DNA of 64,000 nucleotides from Candidatus Poribacteria bacterium (GCA_022822005.1 JAJECO010000046.1:1-64000), one strand, 5' to 3'. Positions 24,845-34,480 are shown, counted from the first letter of the stretch. Notes: generated by a model from the letters alone, not told the origin. Numbers and translations: made by a program.

Positions 24845-25893
24845 TGACACAAAAACCCGAAATAGACCCCACCGAATCTCGAAAAGGAAAAATCTACCTG
24901 TGGCTCGCGATCCTGATATTCGGTGCCGCCTCAGCGGTGGTCGCCAAGTTGATAATAATCGGCGAAAACGCGCTACTTGATGGACGGAATCCGATAGCCT
25001 TCTGCAACCTACTGTTCGCCGGAAACGTCGTCGCTGGACTGACGCTGTTGGTCATCTTCCACAGAGACTGGAAGCCTTCTAAACTCAAAGAACTGACCCC
25101 CAAACAGTGGCTTATACAGCTTGCCTTAGCAGCGACATCCGGAGCGTTGGCGCCATCGTTGATGTTCCAAGCCATCGAGCGGACCTCGGTCACAAATATT
25201 GTGTTGATCGAAACAATTGAAATCCCACTCGGTCTGTTCCTTGCGTGGCTGCTCTACCGCGAGAAATCGAACTGGAGCGCAGTCATTGGAGCGGTTCTGG
25301 CTTTAGGCGGCGTTGCAACAACGCTCTGGTTAGAGATGGGTCAGCCCGATGAAATGATGCAGCAGGGCCAGATGCGCGGTGGTATTGGGCGCGGCGAAAT
25401 CTACGCGATGGCTGGCACATTTCTTCTGGTGCTTGGGGCAGAACTCGGGCGTAAGCAACTTCGATCGATCCCTTTGGGCGTCTTCAGCGTTTTCCGCAAT
25501 TTCGTCGGTTCAATCATCTTCCTCATCGTCGTGCTGATTATGCTCGGACCGGGACACTTTATGGATCTTTTCAGACCCGTCCTCTGGGGTTGGATGGCGT
25601 TGTACGGGAGCGTTATTGTGGTTGGCGGTCAACTCTGCTGGTTTTCGGGGATAAAGCGGGTAACACCGGCTGATATCTCATTGGCTTCCGCATTTTCACC
25701 GATCGCTGGGATCATCTTCGCATTTCTGATACTCGGCGAAATCCCAATGACCGCGCAGATCATCGGCGGGGCGGTGATACTCTGTGGCATTGGGGTCGGG
25801 CTTGCCGGAGACCTGAAGTTCCCACATAGGGAGGCAAAGCGGACCCGATCCATCAAATCGGAAGACAAACCCAAGGCGTTTACAGGCGTCTAA
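24844..25893 (+). CDS. EamA-family (DMT superfamily) transporter
   Basis: 349 residues with about ten membrane helices in two related halves, as in EamA proteins. A charged N-terminal tail of about 16 residues precedes helix 1 (IYLWLAILIFGAASAVVAKL). The second half ends with the typical LGEIPMTAQIIGGAVILCG, and a basic tail closes the protein. No ribosome site is seen before ATG 24844, consistent with leaderless expression. It is followed by an oxidoreductase 24 bases downstream. The substrate is unknown. Confidence 0.85.
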   Translation: MTQKPEIDPTESRKGKIYLWLAILIFGAASAVVAKLIIIGENALLDGRNPIAFCNLLFAGNVVAGLTLLVIFHRDWKPSKLKELTPKQWLIQLALAATSGALAPSLMFQAIERTSVTNIVLIETIEIPLGLFLAWLLYREKSNWSAVIGAVLALGGVATTLWLEMGQPDEMMQQGQMRGGIGRGEIYAMAGTFLLVLGAELGRKQLRSIPLGVFSVFRNFVGSIIFLIVVLIMLGPGHFMDLFRPVLWGWMALYGSVIVVGGQLCWFSGIKRVTPADISLASAFSPIAGIIFAFLILGEIPMTAQIIGGAVILCGIGVGLAGDLKFPHREAKRTRSIKSEDKPKAFTGV

Positions 25894-25917
25894 AACCGAG
25901 TTCACTAAGGAGAGAAT

Positions 25918-27066
25918 ATGCCCAACTCCAAAAATCCCAAATATCGCGTCGGCGTAATCGGCTGCGGGAGAGCGGGAACAGGTCGCGCCCGTGCCTTCGA
26001 CATGCACCCGTTGTGCGGGGTTGTCGCCATCGCTGACACCGATCCCGAAAACTTGGAATTAGGTTGTAAGCGTTTCGGCGTTCCGGGATACAACAACTTC
26101 GACGAAATGCTCAAGAACGAACAGATTGATATTGCGATGCCGGTGTTGCCGGTTCGACCGAACGCCGATGCCGTTGTCGCTTCAGCAGAAGCGGGTGTCA
26201 AGGCGATTTTCTGCGAAAAGCCGCTCACCGCCAGCCTCGCAGATGCCGACCGCATGGTGGAAGCGTGCCAATCGCGGGGTATCTACTTAGCCGCAGGGGT
26301 TGTCATATCGAGCCATCCAGACTACCAGAAAGCCTACGAATTGGTTGCAGCGGGCGAGATAGGTGCAATCCAGAGGATTAACCTGTACAGCGTCAACAAT
26401 CAGGGCGGGTGCCATGGACTTAACTTAGTCCGAAAGTTCGCAGGCAAGGCACCCGTCGATTGGGTAATCGGTTGGGTGGACGGCGACCCCTTCAGCGACC
26501 ACGAACATCCGTACGATGACGCTAAAACCGGATTTGGGAAGATCGGCGGCTATATCCGTTTCGCTAACGGGGTTGAGTGTTTCAGTAACTACAAAGATAT
26601 CGGGTGGAAAGGGATCGAGATAGTAGGCACTCAGGGAGTGATATATAACTGGAACAACACCGGCTTGGGACTACACCTTTTGAAGAACGATAACACAGAA
26701 CGGGGACCCGCCAAGCTTAGAGAGGTCGAAGGGGTGTTTGAGGAGTATGACGCGTCAGAACGGGGTTATGATGATGAAGGCTGGCGCGATCCGGGAATAC
26801 CGATGAAAGTAATTGCCCAATCGATTGTCGATTCACTGGAAACGGGTGTCCCGCTCAAGGTAACCACCGGGGACGACCTGCGCCATGCGTTAGAGATAGC
26901 CATCGGCTTGAGGGAATCTCATCGACGGGGGCACGCCCCTGTCAAGTTTCCCATCGAAGATCGAAGTCTGGTGATGCAGCCCCAGCAGTCGCGGTGGCAC
27001 TATAAGAAAGATGTTTTGGGCAGGGAGTGGTACATGGATCAGATGCGACAAATGAGGAGGGATTAA
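25918..27066 (+). CDS. Gfo/Idh/MocA-family oxidoreductase
   Basis: 382 residues. The Rossmann motif VGVIGCGRAGTGRARAF (G15-x-G17-x-x-G20) and E100-K101-P102 in FCEKPLTAS identify a Gfo/Idh/MocA NAD(P)-dependent dehydrogenase. The C-terminal domain includes a YDDAKTGFGKIGGYIRF segment. AAGGAGAG precedes ATG 25918. Its TAA overlaps the next ATG by one base (TAATG), so the M24 peptidase is translationally coupled. Substrates in this family are usually sugars or cyclitols; which one is unknown. Confidence 0.88.
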   Translation: MPNSKNPKYRVGVIGCGRAGTGRARAFDMHPLCGVVAIADTDPENLELGCKRFGVPGYNNFDEMLKNEQIDIAMPVLPVRPNADAVVASAEAGVKAIFCEKPLTASLADADRMVEACQSRGIYLAAGVVISSHPDYQKAYELVAAGEIGAIQRINLYSVNNQGGCHGLNLVRKFAGKAPVDWVIGWVDGDPFSDHEHPYDDAKTGFGKIGGYIRFANGVECFSNYKDIGWKGIEIVGTQGVIYNWNNTGLGLHLLKNDNTERGPAKLREVEGVFEEYDASERGYDDEGWRDPGIPMKVIAQSIVDSLETGVPLKVTTGDDLRHALEIAIGLRESHRRGHAPVKFPIEDRSLVMQPQQSRWHYKKDVLGREWYMDQMRQMRRD

Positions 27067-28304
27067 TGAATATTGATGAAATTCAACATTTCCTCACTGA
27101 GAAACGCGGCAAGTCCCAGCGGAATTCAAGGAACTCCCGACGCACAGACCGAGATTCCAAGCAACTTGACGGTTGGCTGCTGTGCGATTTCCGGGGATCA
27201 AATCCAATCGCACAAAGCGTCACCGGCATCAATGATCCCGGTATCACTCGACGTTGGTTCTGTTACGTTCCTTCAGAGGGTCCCCCGATATGGCTCGTCC
27301 ACCGCATTGAAGTTTCCCACTTTACCAATGCCCCCGGCGAAGTCAGGACCTATACCGATTGGGGCGAACTACACCGTGAAATGGAAGCTATCCTCGAAGG
27401 TAGTCATCGGGTTGCGATGGAGTATTCTCCCTTTGCCGCTATTCCTTACGTTTCGAGGGTGGACGCCGGCACAGTTGAGTTTATTCGTTCCTTGGGGGTT
27501 GAAGTGGTATCTTCAGCAGATCTGGTGCAGCTGTCTGAAGCGCGCTGGACCGCCGATCAGTTTGCTGGACATCAGGAATCAGCACGTTTAATCCTGGAGA
27601 TCAAAGACGAAGCGTTTGAGTGGTTGGGCGAGCGGCTGCGCCATAGCGTACCGGTCACGGAGTATGATGTACAACGCCTCATCATGGACCGCCTTGACGC
27701 CGAGGATTTGATACCGGGACATCCCCCAATTGTGGCGGTTAACGCGAAAGCCAGTGATCCGCACTACTACCCGACAGCGGATCAACATCAACCTATCCAA
27801 CCGGAGGATTGCATCCTGATCGACCTATGGGCAAAGCAGAAGTCGTCGGACGCCGTCTATGCGGACACGACTTGGGTTGCCTACGCAGGTAATAACCCTC
27901 CCCAACGTTATCTCGACGTATTCGAGATTGTTCGGGATGCACGGGATCTCGCTGTTGCGTTTATTCGTGAGAGCTTCGCAGCGGACGAACCGGTCTACGG
28001 CCACGCTGTCGATGATTTAGTGCGAAGTTACATAACGCAGAGGGGATATGGCGAGTTTTTCATCCACCGGACCGGGCATAGCATCGGCACGGAGATACAC
28101 GGCAACGGTGTCAATATCGACAATTTGGAAACGAGAGATGAACGTGCTTTGATTCCCGGCATCTGCTTCTCGATTGAACCGGGAATCTATCTTCCTAAGT
28201 TCGGTGTTAGGAGCGAAGTTAATGTTTTTATAGCAGATCCCACACCCAAGGGGGTCATTGTGACAACCCTCCCCGCTCAAGAAGAGGTCTTGATGCTGCA
28301 GTAA
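27066..28304 (+). CDS. M24 metallopeptidase (Xaa-Pro aminopeptidase-like)
   Basis: 412 residues from ATG 27066, with GAGGAGGG upstream. The five metal ligands of the pita-bread fold are visible: Asp in ILIDLWAK, Asp in VYADTTW, His in HRTGHSIGTEIHG, Glu in SIEPGIY and Glu in RSEVNVF. The N-terminal creatinase-like domain begins MNIDEIQHFLTEKR, but residues about 15-33 are an unusual polar, Arg/Ser-rich insertion before the expected LDGWLLCDFRGSNPIA. Family members cleave dipeptides or other C-N bonds. It is coupled to the upstream oxidoreductase. Confidence 0.88.
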   Translation: MNIDEIQHFLTEKRGKSQRNSRNSRRTDRDSKQLDGWLLCDFRGSNPIAQSVTGINDPGITRRWFCYVPSEGPPIWLVHRIEVSHFTNAPGEVRTYTDWGELHREMEAILEGSHRVAMEYSPFAAIPYVSRVDAGTVEFIRSLGVEVVSSADLVQLSEARWTADQFAGHQESARLILEIKDEAFEWLGERLRHSVPVTEYDVQRLIMDRLDAEDLIPGHPPIVAVNAKASDPHYYPTADQHQPIQPEDCILIDLWAKQKSSDAVYADTTWVAYAGNNPPQRYLDVFEIVRDARDLAVAFIRESFAADEPVYGHAVDDLVRSYITQRGYGEFFIHRTGHSIGTEIHGNGVNIDNLETRDERALIPGICFSIEPGIYLPKFGVRSEVNVFIADPTPKGVIVTTLPAQEEVLMLQ

Positions 28305-28309
28305 GGATA

Positions 28310-28343
28310 GAGAAATCGAGATTTTGGCAAAAACTCGGTTTCT
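28310..28343. terminator. Terminator-like hairpin of the GAAACCGAGTTTT repeat family
   Basis: Arms GAAATCGAGATTTT and AAAACTCGGTTTC flank a short GGC loop and follow the M24 gene. The same arms recur at 15936-15969. It may terminate the M24 unit. Confidence 0.55.
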
Positions 28344-28400
28344 GGCGTTTTGGTAAGCAAGACATAATAGAATGAAAAAGTGAGGAAAAGAGGGCAGAAA

Positions 28401-29411
28401 CTACTCCCCTCCTCCCGCCCCCTGTATCTGTATCTCGGAACCGCTTTCGCTGTCAGATTCTGGCACAGGGGTTTCCCCCTCCAGATCCACGGATTTTTTG
28501 AGAAGTTTGTCCACCCGCGTTTTGTTCAGTTCAAAGACCTGCGCCTTGTCCTCCCGTTTCACGTAATGTGACCCACTCTCCTCCGCCCCGATCAGGAGCG
28601 TTTGTGCTACCCCATCTTTGAGCGTAGCAGTGATGGACGCCATTGGCACCTCTAGTCCATACTCCGAGAGGTCCTTGGATTCTGGAAAATCGTCGGTCTC
28701 CAACGAACTCATTAGGTCCGTGATCTCCTCGACCTCTGTTCTATTGGCAGCAGAAACAAGTGGTTTGAGCATCTGCCATTCTCCCACAGCATCAACCTGA
28801 AGGTCGATCTCCTCCTCCTCCGATCTAATGGACAGGTGGGTCACATCCTCCTTGAGGAACGCGAAGATCGACCGATCCCGCCACGAGCGATAGCCTTTAT
28901 CGAAAGTCGATTTCAAGTGACCCGGGACGATATAGACATCGTCCGAGTCCGCGGCACGGACGTAGCTGTTGAAAATTCCTGGCGTCGTTTTTCCAGCGAA
29001 GAGATGTACGAGGAGGTTGCCACTCGCATCAGAGAGCTTAGCCTCGGTGCCGGAACTATCAACCTGAAAAACCGCTTGTTTCTCAGGGTTCGAGGAGACG
29101 CGTTGAACCGTTTTCATTTCGGCAACCTTGTCGAGCAATTCCCCAACAGCCTTCTGATCGGCAGGATAGTTATCCATCGATTCTACAAGCCACTGATCAT
29201 TCTGTTGAACAAGCGTCGTGGTTGTCAGCCCAAATGCAGCAATAATCTCAATTTTCGCCACAACCTCCTTATCAAAAAATGGAAACAGGAACTCCGCACG
29301 CTCAACTTTCTTCTGCTGCTCACTCTTGCCAAACGGGTTCTCAAAAATCAGGACCAATAAACCTAAGATGACAAGCACACCAACCAAGACTAAAAGTTGT
29401 TTCATTTTCAT
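28401..29411 (-). CDS. DUF4340 membrane-anchored protein of a Gld-type ABC system
   Basis: 336 residues from ATG 29411 (an open TTG start lies at 29423). One N-terminal membrane helix (QLLVLVGVLVILGLLVLIF) is followed by a long periplasmic-type region with the DUF4340 pattern (WLVESMDNYPADQKAVGELLDKV, SWRDRSIFAF). The C-terminal tail is Glu/Ser/Gly rich. It is the last gene of an operon with GldG-like, permease and ATPase genes. In such clusters DUF4340 proteins accompany the exporter; their role is unproven. Confidence 0.8.
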   Translation of the reverse strand: MKMKQLLVLVGVLVILGLLVLIFENPFGKSEQQKKVERAEFLFPFFDKEVVAKIEIIAAFGLTTTTLVQQNDQWLVESMDNYPADQKAVGELLDKVAEMKTVQRVSSNPEKQAVFQVDSSGTEAKLSDASGNLLVHLFAGKTTPGIFNSYVRAADSDDVYIVPGHLKSTFDKGYRSWRDRSIFAFLKEDVTHLSIRSEEEEIDLQVDAVGEWQMLKPLVSAANRTEVEEITDLMSSLETDDFPESKDLSEYGLEVPMASITATLKDGVAQTLLIGAEESGSHYVKREDKAQVFELNKTRVDKLLKKSVDLEGETPVPESDSESGSEIQIQGAGGGE

Positions 29412-29443
29412 AATATCACCCAAACTAAAGATGAAGCGGGACC

Positions 29444-31093
29444 CTATGAAACAGATCCGTATGCTTCAACCATCCGTTTTGCCCTCCTTCTCAAGATAAA
29501 TCGAACCAATCCAAAGGCTACGACGAGAATTGGCACACCGGCAATACTTATAAACTTGAGGAAGAATTTCTCACTCTCGGAAATCTCTTTCAATGGCCGC
29601 TCCGTAGCACCGTGAGATCTTATGTTGATTAGTTCTTCACCAAGGGTGAGCCAGTCCACCGTATTCAAGAAGAAGAGTTGACCGTCGCGCCGTCCTTGCT
29701 GCAAAAATTGGGAGTTCCCAACCACAACAATCTGGGTCGCTTCACTCTCAGTCTTTGTCGTTCGCTCCTCCTCGTCCGGTTGGGCTGTCATCCCTTCTTC
29801 GGGTTCGGTAGTTTCAGCGGGTGGGATAGCCTTACCCGCATAAAAACTCTTGAACACTCCTGAGAGCGATGCCGCAACGGTGTGAACCTGCTGCACAGAA
29901 GCTGGCGGTTGGAATTGGCGGTTCGTCGGATTGATGTTATAGGGGCTCTGAGCAGTCCATCCGCCTCTGCTGGTTTTAGCAAGCGCGATCGTTTCGATGG
30001 CGGAATCCCCTTGAGGCAGTATCTCAATCGAACCCGCCCACGGCAACATCAGACTCTCCAACTGGCTTGTAATGATACTGTCTTGCGACAATCCGTCTGA
30101 GGTCTCCCCTGTGCGGTATTGGTACTGCTTCATCAACTTGATGAAGTAGGCATAGCTTGTTGACACCGTCATGAAACCTTGTGAATAGGTGAGCTGCCCC
30201 ATGGAGACATCAAGCACAAGGTTATCGTTGAGTTTGACGCCGTAGTGTTCCAACAGATCGTTCAGCCCCGTTTGCAGGGGGCTTACATTCAGTCCCTCGT
30301 ATTGGATAAGGATTGGATCAATTAAAAAACAGACCCTTCCACCCCGCATAATAAACTGATCAATTTCATACTTTTCGCGCTCCGTCAACTCTTTTTTCGG
30401 TCCCGCGATAATTAGTGTCGCGACGTCAGCGTCAATCGCTTTGCCTCCATCAATCGGCACCTTTCTCACCTCATACTGCCTATTCAACTCTTGACGCAGC
30501 GGACCAAACGCCTGATCAGATACATCTATCTCATCGTGTCCGGAGAGGAAGCCGACCGTTTTAACCTCTTTGCTTGTTACTTTAAGAATAGCAGAGGTCA
30601 AGTCGTATTCAAGATTGTTAGTCGTTTGGACGACAGGCAAGACCTCTTTTTTATCCTCATAGAGAATCGCAATCCCCATGTAGACGTTCGCTAGTTCCGC
30701 TTTGTCCTTCTCGATGACATTCACTTGGATTTCAGGAATCCCCATAAACCGAAGTTTCTGCTTTTGAGCTTCATCGTCTGACGAAGGATCAATAAAGTTG
30801 ATCTCCAACTTTTTGGAGAAGGCACGGTACTCCTCAAGCATATCCCGGACAGATTGACGGATCTGGGCGACACGCGGTGGCTGTCGTGAGAAATAGACAT
30901 CGATTGTCACAATATCGTCCAACCGATCGAGGACATTTTTAGTTGATTGTGAGATTGTATATCGCTTGTCCGCTGTGAGGTCTGCGCGAATAAAACGACG
31001 ACTTGACAGGAAGTTTATTAATGCGACAATGCCGAATACGACAAGAATAAAGGCGAGTGTATTGCCGCCATATTTCAGTGTTTTTGCAGCCAT
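29444..31093 (-). CDS. GldG-like ABC transporter auxiliary protein
   Basis: 549 residues. A membrane helix near the N-terminus (about 13-29) is followed by a conserved SSRRFIRADLTADKRYTIS start and a large extracytoplasmic domain with FLSGHDEIDV and GGRVCFLIDP. Another helix lies near the C-terminus, ahead of the basic RRRAKRMVEAYG. This is the organisation of GldG and the ABC_transp_aux family. It begins four bases after the upstream permease stop. A proline/glutamate-rich linker (about 425-460) separates the main domain from the C-terminus. Confidence 0.85.
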   Translation of the reverse strand: MAAKTLKYGGNTLAFILVVFGIVALINFLSSRRFIRADLTADKRYTISQSTKNVLDRLDDIVTIDVYFSRQPPRVAQIRQSVRDMLEEYRAFSKKLEINFIDPSSDDEAQKQKLRFMGIPEIQVNVIEKDKAELANVYMGIAILYEDKKEVLPVVQTTNNLEYDLTSAILKVTSKEVKTVGFLSGHDEIDVSDQAFGPLRQELNRQYEVRKVPIDGGKAIDADVATLIIAGPKKELTEREKYEIDQFIMRGGRVCFLIDPILIQYEGLNVSPLQTGLNDLLEHYGVKLNDNLVLDVSMGQLTYSQGFMTVSTSYAYFIKLMKQYQYRTGETSDGLSQDSIITSQLESLMLPWAGSIEILPQGDSAIETIALAKTSRGGWTAQSPYNINPTNRQFQPPASVQQVHTVAASLSGVFKSFYAGKAIPPAETTEPEEGMTAQPDEEERTTKTESEATQIVVVGNSQFLQQGRRDGQLFFLNTVDWLTLGEELINIRSHGATERPLKEISESEKFFLKFISIAGVPILVVAFGLVRFILRRRAKRMVEAYGSVS

Positions 31094-31097
31094 AGAT

Positions 31098-31814
31098 CTA
31101 TCTCCATTTCTGAACGGTAATCATCAGAACACTCAAATAAAGGAAAAATCCGATAACGGAAAAGTAGTAGATGAGATCTCGTGAGTCAATGACACCCCTC
31201 AGAATGCTGCTGAAATGGGCACCCAAGCCGAGATAACTGAAAATCGGGACAATCCAGTTCGGCGCATTAAAAAGCACGATATCTTCACCGATGATTAGTA
31301 GTCCAAAACACATCACAATGCCCAAGATAAAGGCGACAATCTGGTTTTCCGTGATGGTGGATGCGAACATCCCAATGGCGAGATAAGCCCCGCCCATCAG
31401 GCAAAGACCGATATAGCCGCCGAGGATGGGACCTCCATCTGGCTCCCCAAGGTAGGCGACAGTGATGGGTATGGATAGGGAGAGCAGGATGGTTACCCCA
31501 AGTAGGCAAAAACTGGCGAGATATTTTCCGATGACCACCTCATAATCCTTGATGGGAAGGGTCATCAGGATTTCAACCGTGCCTATCTTCTTTTCTTCCG
31601 CCCAAAGTTTCATAGTGACCGCCGGTATGAACAGAAGGAATATCCACGGCACCCAGCTGAAGAAACCTCTCATTACAGCTTGCCCCACGAGGAAAAAACC
31701 TCGAAAGAAAAACCAAGCGGAAAGTGCCAGGAAAAATGTGATAAAGATATAGGCGATAGGTGAATTAAAGTAACTTCTAAACTCTTTCTTGAAAATTGCT
31801 GCGATGTTGTTCAT
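31098..31814 (-). CDS. ABC-2 type permease (GldF-like)
   Basis: 238 residues with six membrane helices. It starts AAIFKKEFRSYFNSPIAYIF, the typical opening of GldF/ABC-2 permeases, and contains MKLWAEEKKIGTVEILMTLPI, a conserved cytoplasmic loop. Together with the ATPase at 32666 it should form the membrane core of an exporter, with the GldG-like and DUF4340 proteins as partners. The ATPase is separated from it by a SprT-like gene on the same strand. Confidence 0.88.
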   Translation of the reverse strand: MNNIAAIFKKEFRSYFNSPIAYIFITFFLALSAWFFFRGFFLVGQAVMRGFFSWVPWIFLLFIPAVTMKLWAEEKKIGTVEILMTLPIKDYEVVIGKYLASFCLLGVTILLSLSIPITVAYLGEPDGGPILGGYIGLCLMGGAYLAIGMFASTITENQIVAFILGIVMCFGLLIIGEDIVLFNAPNWIVPIFSYLGLGAHFSSILRGVIDSRDLIYYFSVIGFFLYLSVLMITVQKWR

Positions 31815-31937
31815 TTTCTTCTTTCTGGTGTTACCTCCTTGAAAATCGCCACAGTTTAATTCGATAGCAAGATTTTCAATCTTTGCTTTACTTTGGATGA
31901 CCGAGACAATCGAAGGATAAATTTGCTGGCGCGTAGA

Positions 31938-32600
31938 TTATGTTTGGTAGTTCATCCCCACTCGCTTCCATTCGATATGCTTCTTGCATTTCGAACATCT
32001 CGATGTTCTGGTACGTCGTGTCAACCGCTGTCGTTTCCATTCCTGACCACACCCACACCTTCCATGCCAGCGCGGGGGCGTATGCTGGACGTGGTGGCAC
32101 CGTTCGGCGGTGCATCCAATCCGCTGTGCTGCTGCCTTCCATGTTGCATCGTGTCCGTGCTTCGGTCCGACAATCGCATGCGCAATCTCATGCAGAATCG
32201 TATCAACAATTTCTCCCTTAGACGCTTTTAGGCAGTACGTAACAGAGAGCGTGATCTGCTTCTTCTCGTACCGGCATGATCCCGCGCGCTCCGGTGCGAG
32301 ATCAAACGCAAGCTGCCAACCCGTTTTGAGTCCACTCTTGGCTTCGTGTGTTTGAATTAAGCGTTCCCCTATCGTTTCGACCTCAATGAGCGACATCGCG
32401 GACGCTTCCATAGAATCTGTCACCGTCAAAACACCGTACGGAACGTTCCACAGCGTTCCCTGCTTCGTTGCCACCTGTGCACGCCGAGACATCAATCTTT
32501 GAACGGTGCCGTGCAGCGTATCACCCGTCTGGATTGGAAAAGATACTTCCGTACCGGGTGGATACGCCGCCCCTACAAAATCGGCTTTCACGATCCTCAC
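31938..32600 (-). CDS. SprT-like zinc metalloprotease
   Basis: 220 residues. HEIAH at 137-141 with a nearby HGHD (148-151) forms the zinc site of SprT/Spartan-like proteases. The C-terminus has a zinc ribbon, C182-G-C184 with C202-x-x-C205. Residues 1 to about 65 form a separate small beta-rich region of unknown function (VSFPIQTGDTLHGTVQRL, WNVPYGVLTV). SprT-type proteins act on DNA-protein crosslinks in eukaryotes; bacterial members are poorly understood. It is embedded between the ATPase and permease of an ABC operon, an unusual position. Confidence 0.8.
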   Translation of the reverse strand: MRIVKADFVGAAYPPGTEVSFPIQTGDTLHGTVQRLMSRRAQVATKQGTLWNVPYGVLTVTDSMEASAMSLIEVETIGERLIQTHEAKSGLKTGWQLAFDLAPERAGSCRYEKKQITLSVTYCLKASKGEIVDTILHEIAHAIVGPKHGHDATWKAAAQRIGCTAERCHHVQHTPPRWHGRCGCGQEWKRQRLTRRTRTSRCSKCKKHIEWKRVGMNYQT

Positions 32601-32665
32601 TGTTAGCGTCCTCCTACATCGGGGAACCGTGTATTGTATAAAGGCGAGACAGGAGCGGATTGACT

Positions 32666-33622
32666 TTACACGTCGGTCGGTTGGGTTGCAGATTCGTTGC
32701 CGGTCAGTTTCAGGAAGACATCTTCAAGGCTAATCGCTTCTTGACGCAACTCTGTCAAACTCCAGTGATTCTGCACCACAAAATGGAAGAGTTCCTCTGC
32801 AGTGTTCTGCCCTTTTTGGGATACAATCTGATAAGCACACGCGTCATCATCGGATTTCACCCGTTTGAAGTCTGAGACGAGGCTTAACTCTTCAAGTTTC
32901 GCTTCGATATCTTCGCGTGGGCCTCGGATGGATATATGGACAACCTCTTCGCCTCGCGCTCGCCCCGCTAGCTCGTCCGGTGTGCCGTTTGCAACAATTT
33001 CTCCATCATTAATAATCAGAATCCGGCTACAGGTTGCGGAGACTTCAGACAGGATATGGGTACTGAAGATAACCATCTTCTCCTTGCCGATCTCCCGGAT
33101 GAGATTCCGAATTTCGATAATCTGGTTGGGGTCAAGCCCGGAGGTAGGCTCATCAAGCACAAGGATCGGCGGATCATGAATTAAACTTTGCGCCAAACCG
33201 AGGCGTTGGCGATAGCCTTTGGAGAGTTCCCCGACATCCTTTTGGATCATCTTCTCAAGTCCACAGATATCGACAACATCTTTAATACGCTGGGAGCGCT
33301 GACTCTTTGGAATGTCCCGGACTTGGGCGATAAATTTAAGATAGTCGATAACGCCCATATCCGTATAGAGGGGCGCGCTTTCAGGCAGATAGCCAATCCG
33401 CTTACGGACTTCGACGGAATCCTCAAAAACGTCATATCCATCGACTTTCGCAGTTCCCCCATCCGCTGAGAGGTAGCAGGTCAAGATACGCATTGTTGTG
33501 GTTTTGCCCGCTCCGTTTGGACCTAAGAAACCCAGGACCTCTCCCGCTTTCGCATCGAAGGAGACGTTATCCACCGCAACAGTTGCGCCATACCGTTTTG
33601 TCAAATTTATCACTTCAATCAT
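32666..33622 (-). CDS. ABC transporter ATPase (GldA-like)
   Basis: 318 residues from ATG 33622. Walker A GPNGAGKT (34-41), the signature LSKGYRQR, Walker B ILVLDEP and the switch-like STHIL are intact, and the C-terminal part extends to about 318 residues as in GldA/CcmA/NatA-type exporters. AGGTGA lies upstream. It would pair with the permease at 31098. The extracytoplasmic partners suggest export or gliding-type surface functions rather than uptake. Confidence 0.9.
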   Translation of the reverse strand: MIEVINLTKRYGATVAVDNVSFDAKAGEVLGFLGPNGAGKTTTMRILTCYLSADGGTAKVDGYDVFEDSVEVRKRIGYLPESAPLYTDMGVIDYLKFIAQVRDIPKSQRSQRIKDVVDICGLEKMIQKDVGELSKGYRQRLGLAQSLIHDPPILVLDEPTSGLDPNQIIEIRNLIREIGKEKMVIFSTHILSEVSATCSRILIINDGEIVANGTPDELAGRARGEEVVHISIRGPREDIEAKLEELSLVSDFKRVKSDDDACAYQIVSQKGQNTAEELFHFVVQNHWSLTELRQEAISLEDVFLKLTGNESATQPTDV

Positions 33623-33778
33623 GCTCAACAATCACCTCTATCCATCTGAATTACCAGGATTGACAATAGAAAAACAAGCACAAATAATAGCATCTCAAGT
33701 GAGAAAGCGTCAAGCGAAAATTGGGGTATTTGCTATACACACAGCACTTCTTTGGGCGCGGTTGTATTCGCATTGCGC

Positions 33779-33808
33779 TTCTATATACATAACGCTCCGC
33801 TGGAGCAA
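33779..33808 (-). repeat. Hairpin-ATGTATATAG repeat, copy G (reverse orientation)
   Basis: Read on the minus strand, GCTCCAGCGGAGC is followed by GTTATGTATATAG. It matches the family seen at 17.4-18.6 kb, 15 kb away. Confidence 0.6.
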
Positions 33809-33954
33809 AAGGTTGAACGCACTCAGCTTAAGGAAAATTCGACGGATTTTCAATGGTTAGGCTCTGCGGAGGTAGGGAAGGTGGGACTTTGCAACTTCGG
33901 CAGGGGAAGCGAGATCGATGGGCAGACGATGAATTGGCACAATGGGCACAAATA

Positions 33955-33994
33955 TAGGGGGCAACTCCCTCTCTAATCAAGGAACTGCCCCCTA
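33955..33994 (-). terminator. Terminator downstream of glnB
   Basis: Arms TAGGGGGCA (33955-33963) and TGCCCCCTA (33986-33994) form a 9-bp stem. Read leftward, a T-rich TATTTGTG follows. Confidence 0.65.
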
Positions 33995-34027
33995 CAATTG
34001 TGTTTTCGCATGAATTGGGGTTTGGGG

Positions 34028-34369
<342 letters not shown>

Positions 34370-34426
34370 TTATCTCTCCTTTGTTCAAACTCTGATGGTC
34401 ACAACCCTTCAATCCTGTGAACTATA

Positions 34427-34480
34427 GTAAAGCGTAAGAACGTAGGAAACCTGCTTAACAGTTTACGTTTTACGCTTTAC
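34427..34480. repeat. Long inverted repeat between glnA and glnB
   Basis: Arms GTAAAGCGTAAGAACGTA (34427-34444) and TACGTTTTACGCTTTAC (34464-34480) pair over about 17 bp with one bulge. There is no long T run. It may attenuate read-through from glnA into glnB. Confidence 0.6.

Larger units (their letters stand above)
33623..34027. other. Intergenic region between the ABC operon and glnB
   Basis: 405 bases without a gene. It contains a reverse-orientation copy of the hairpin-ATGTTTATAG repeat (33779-33808) and the glnB terminator (33955-33994). Confidence 0.6.
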
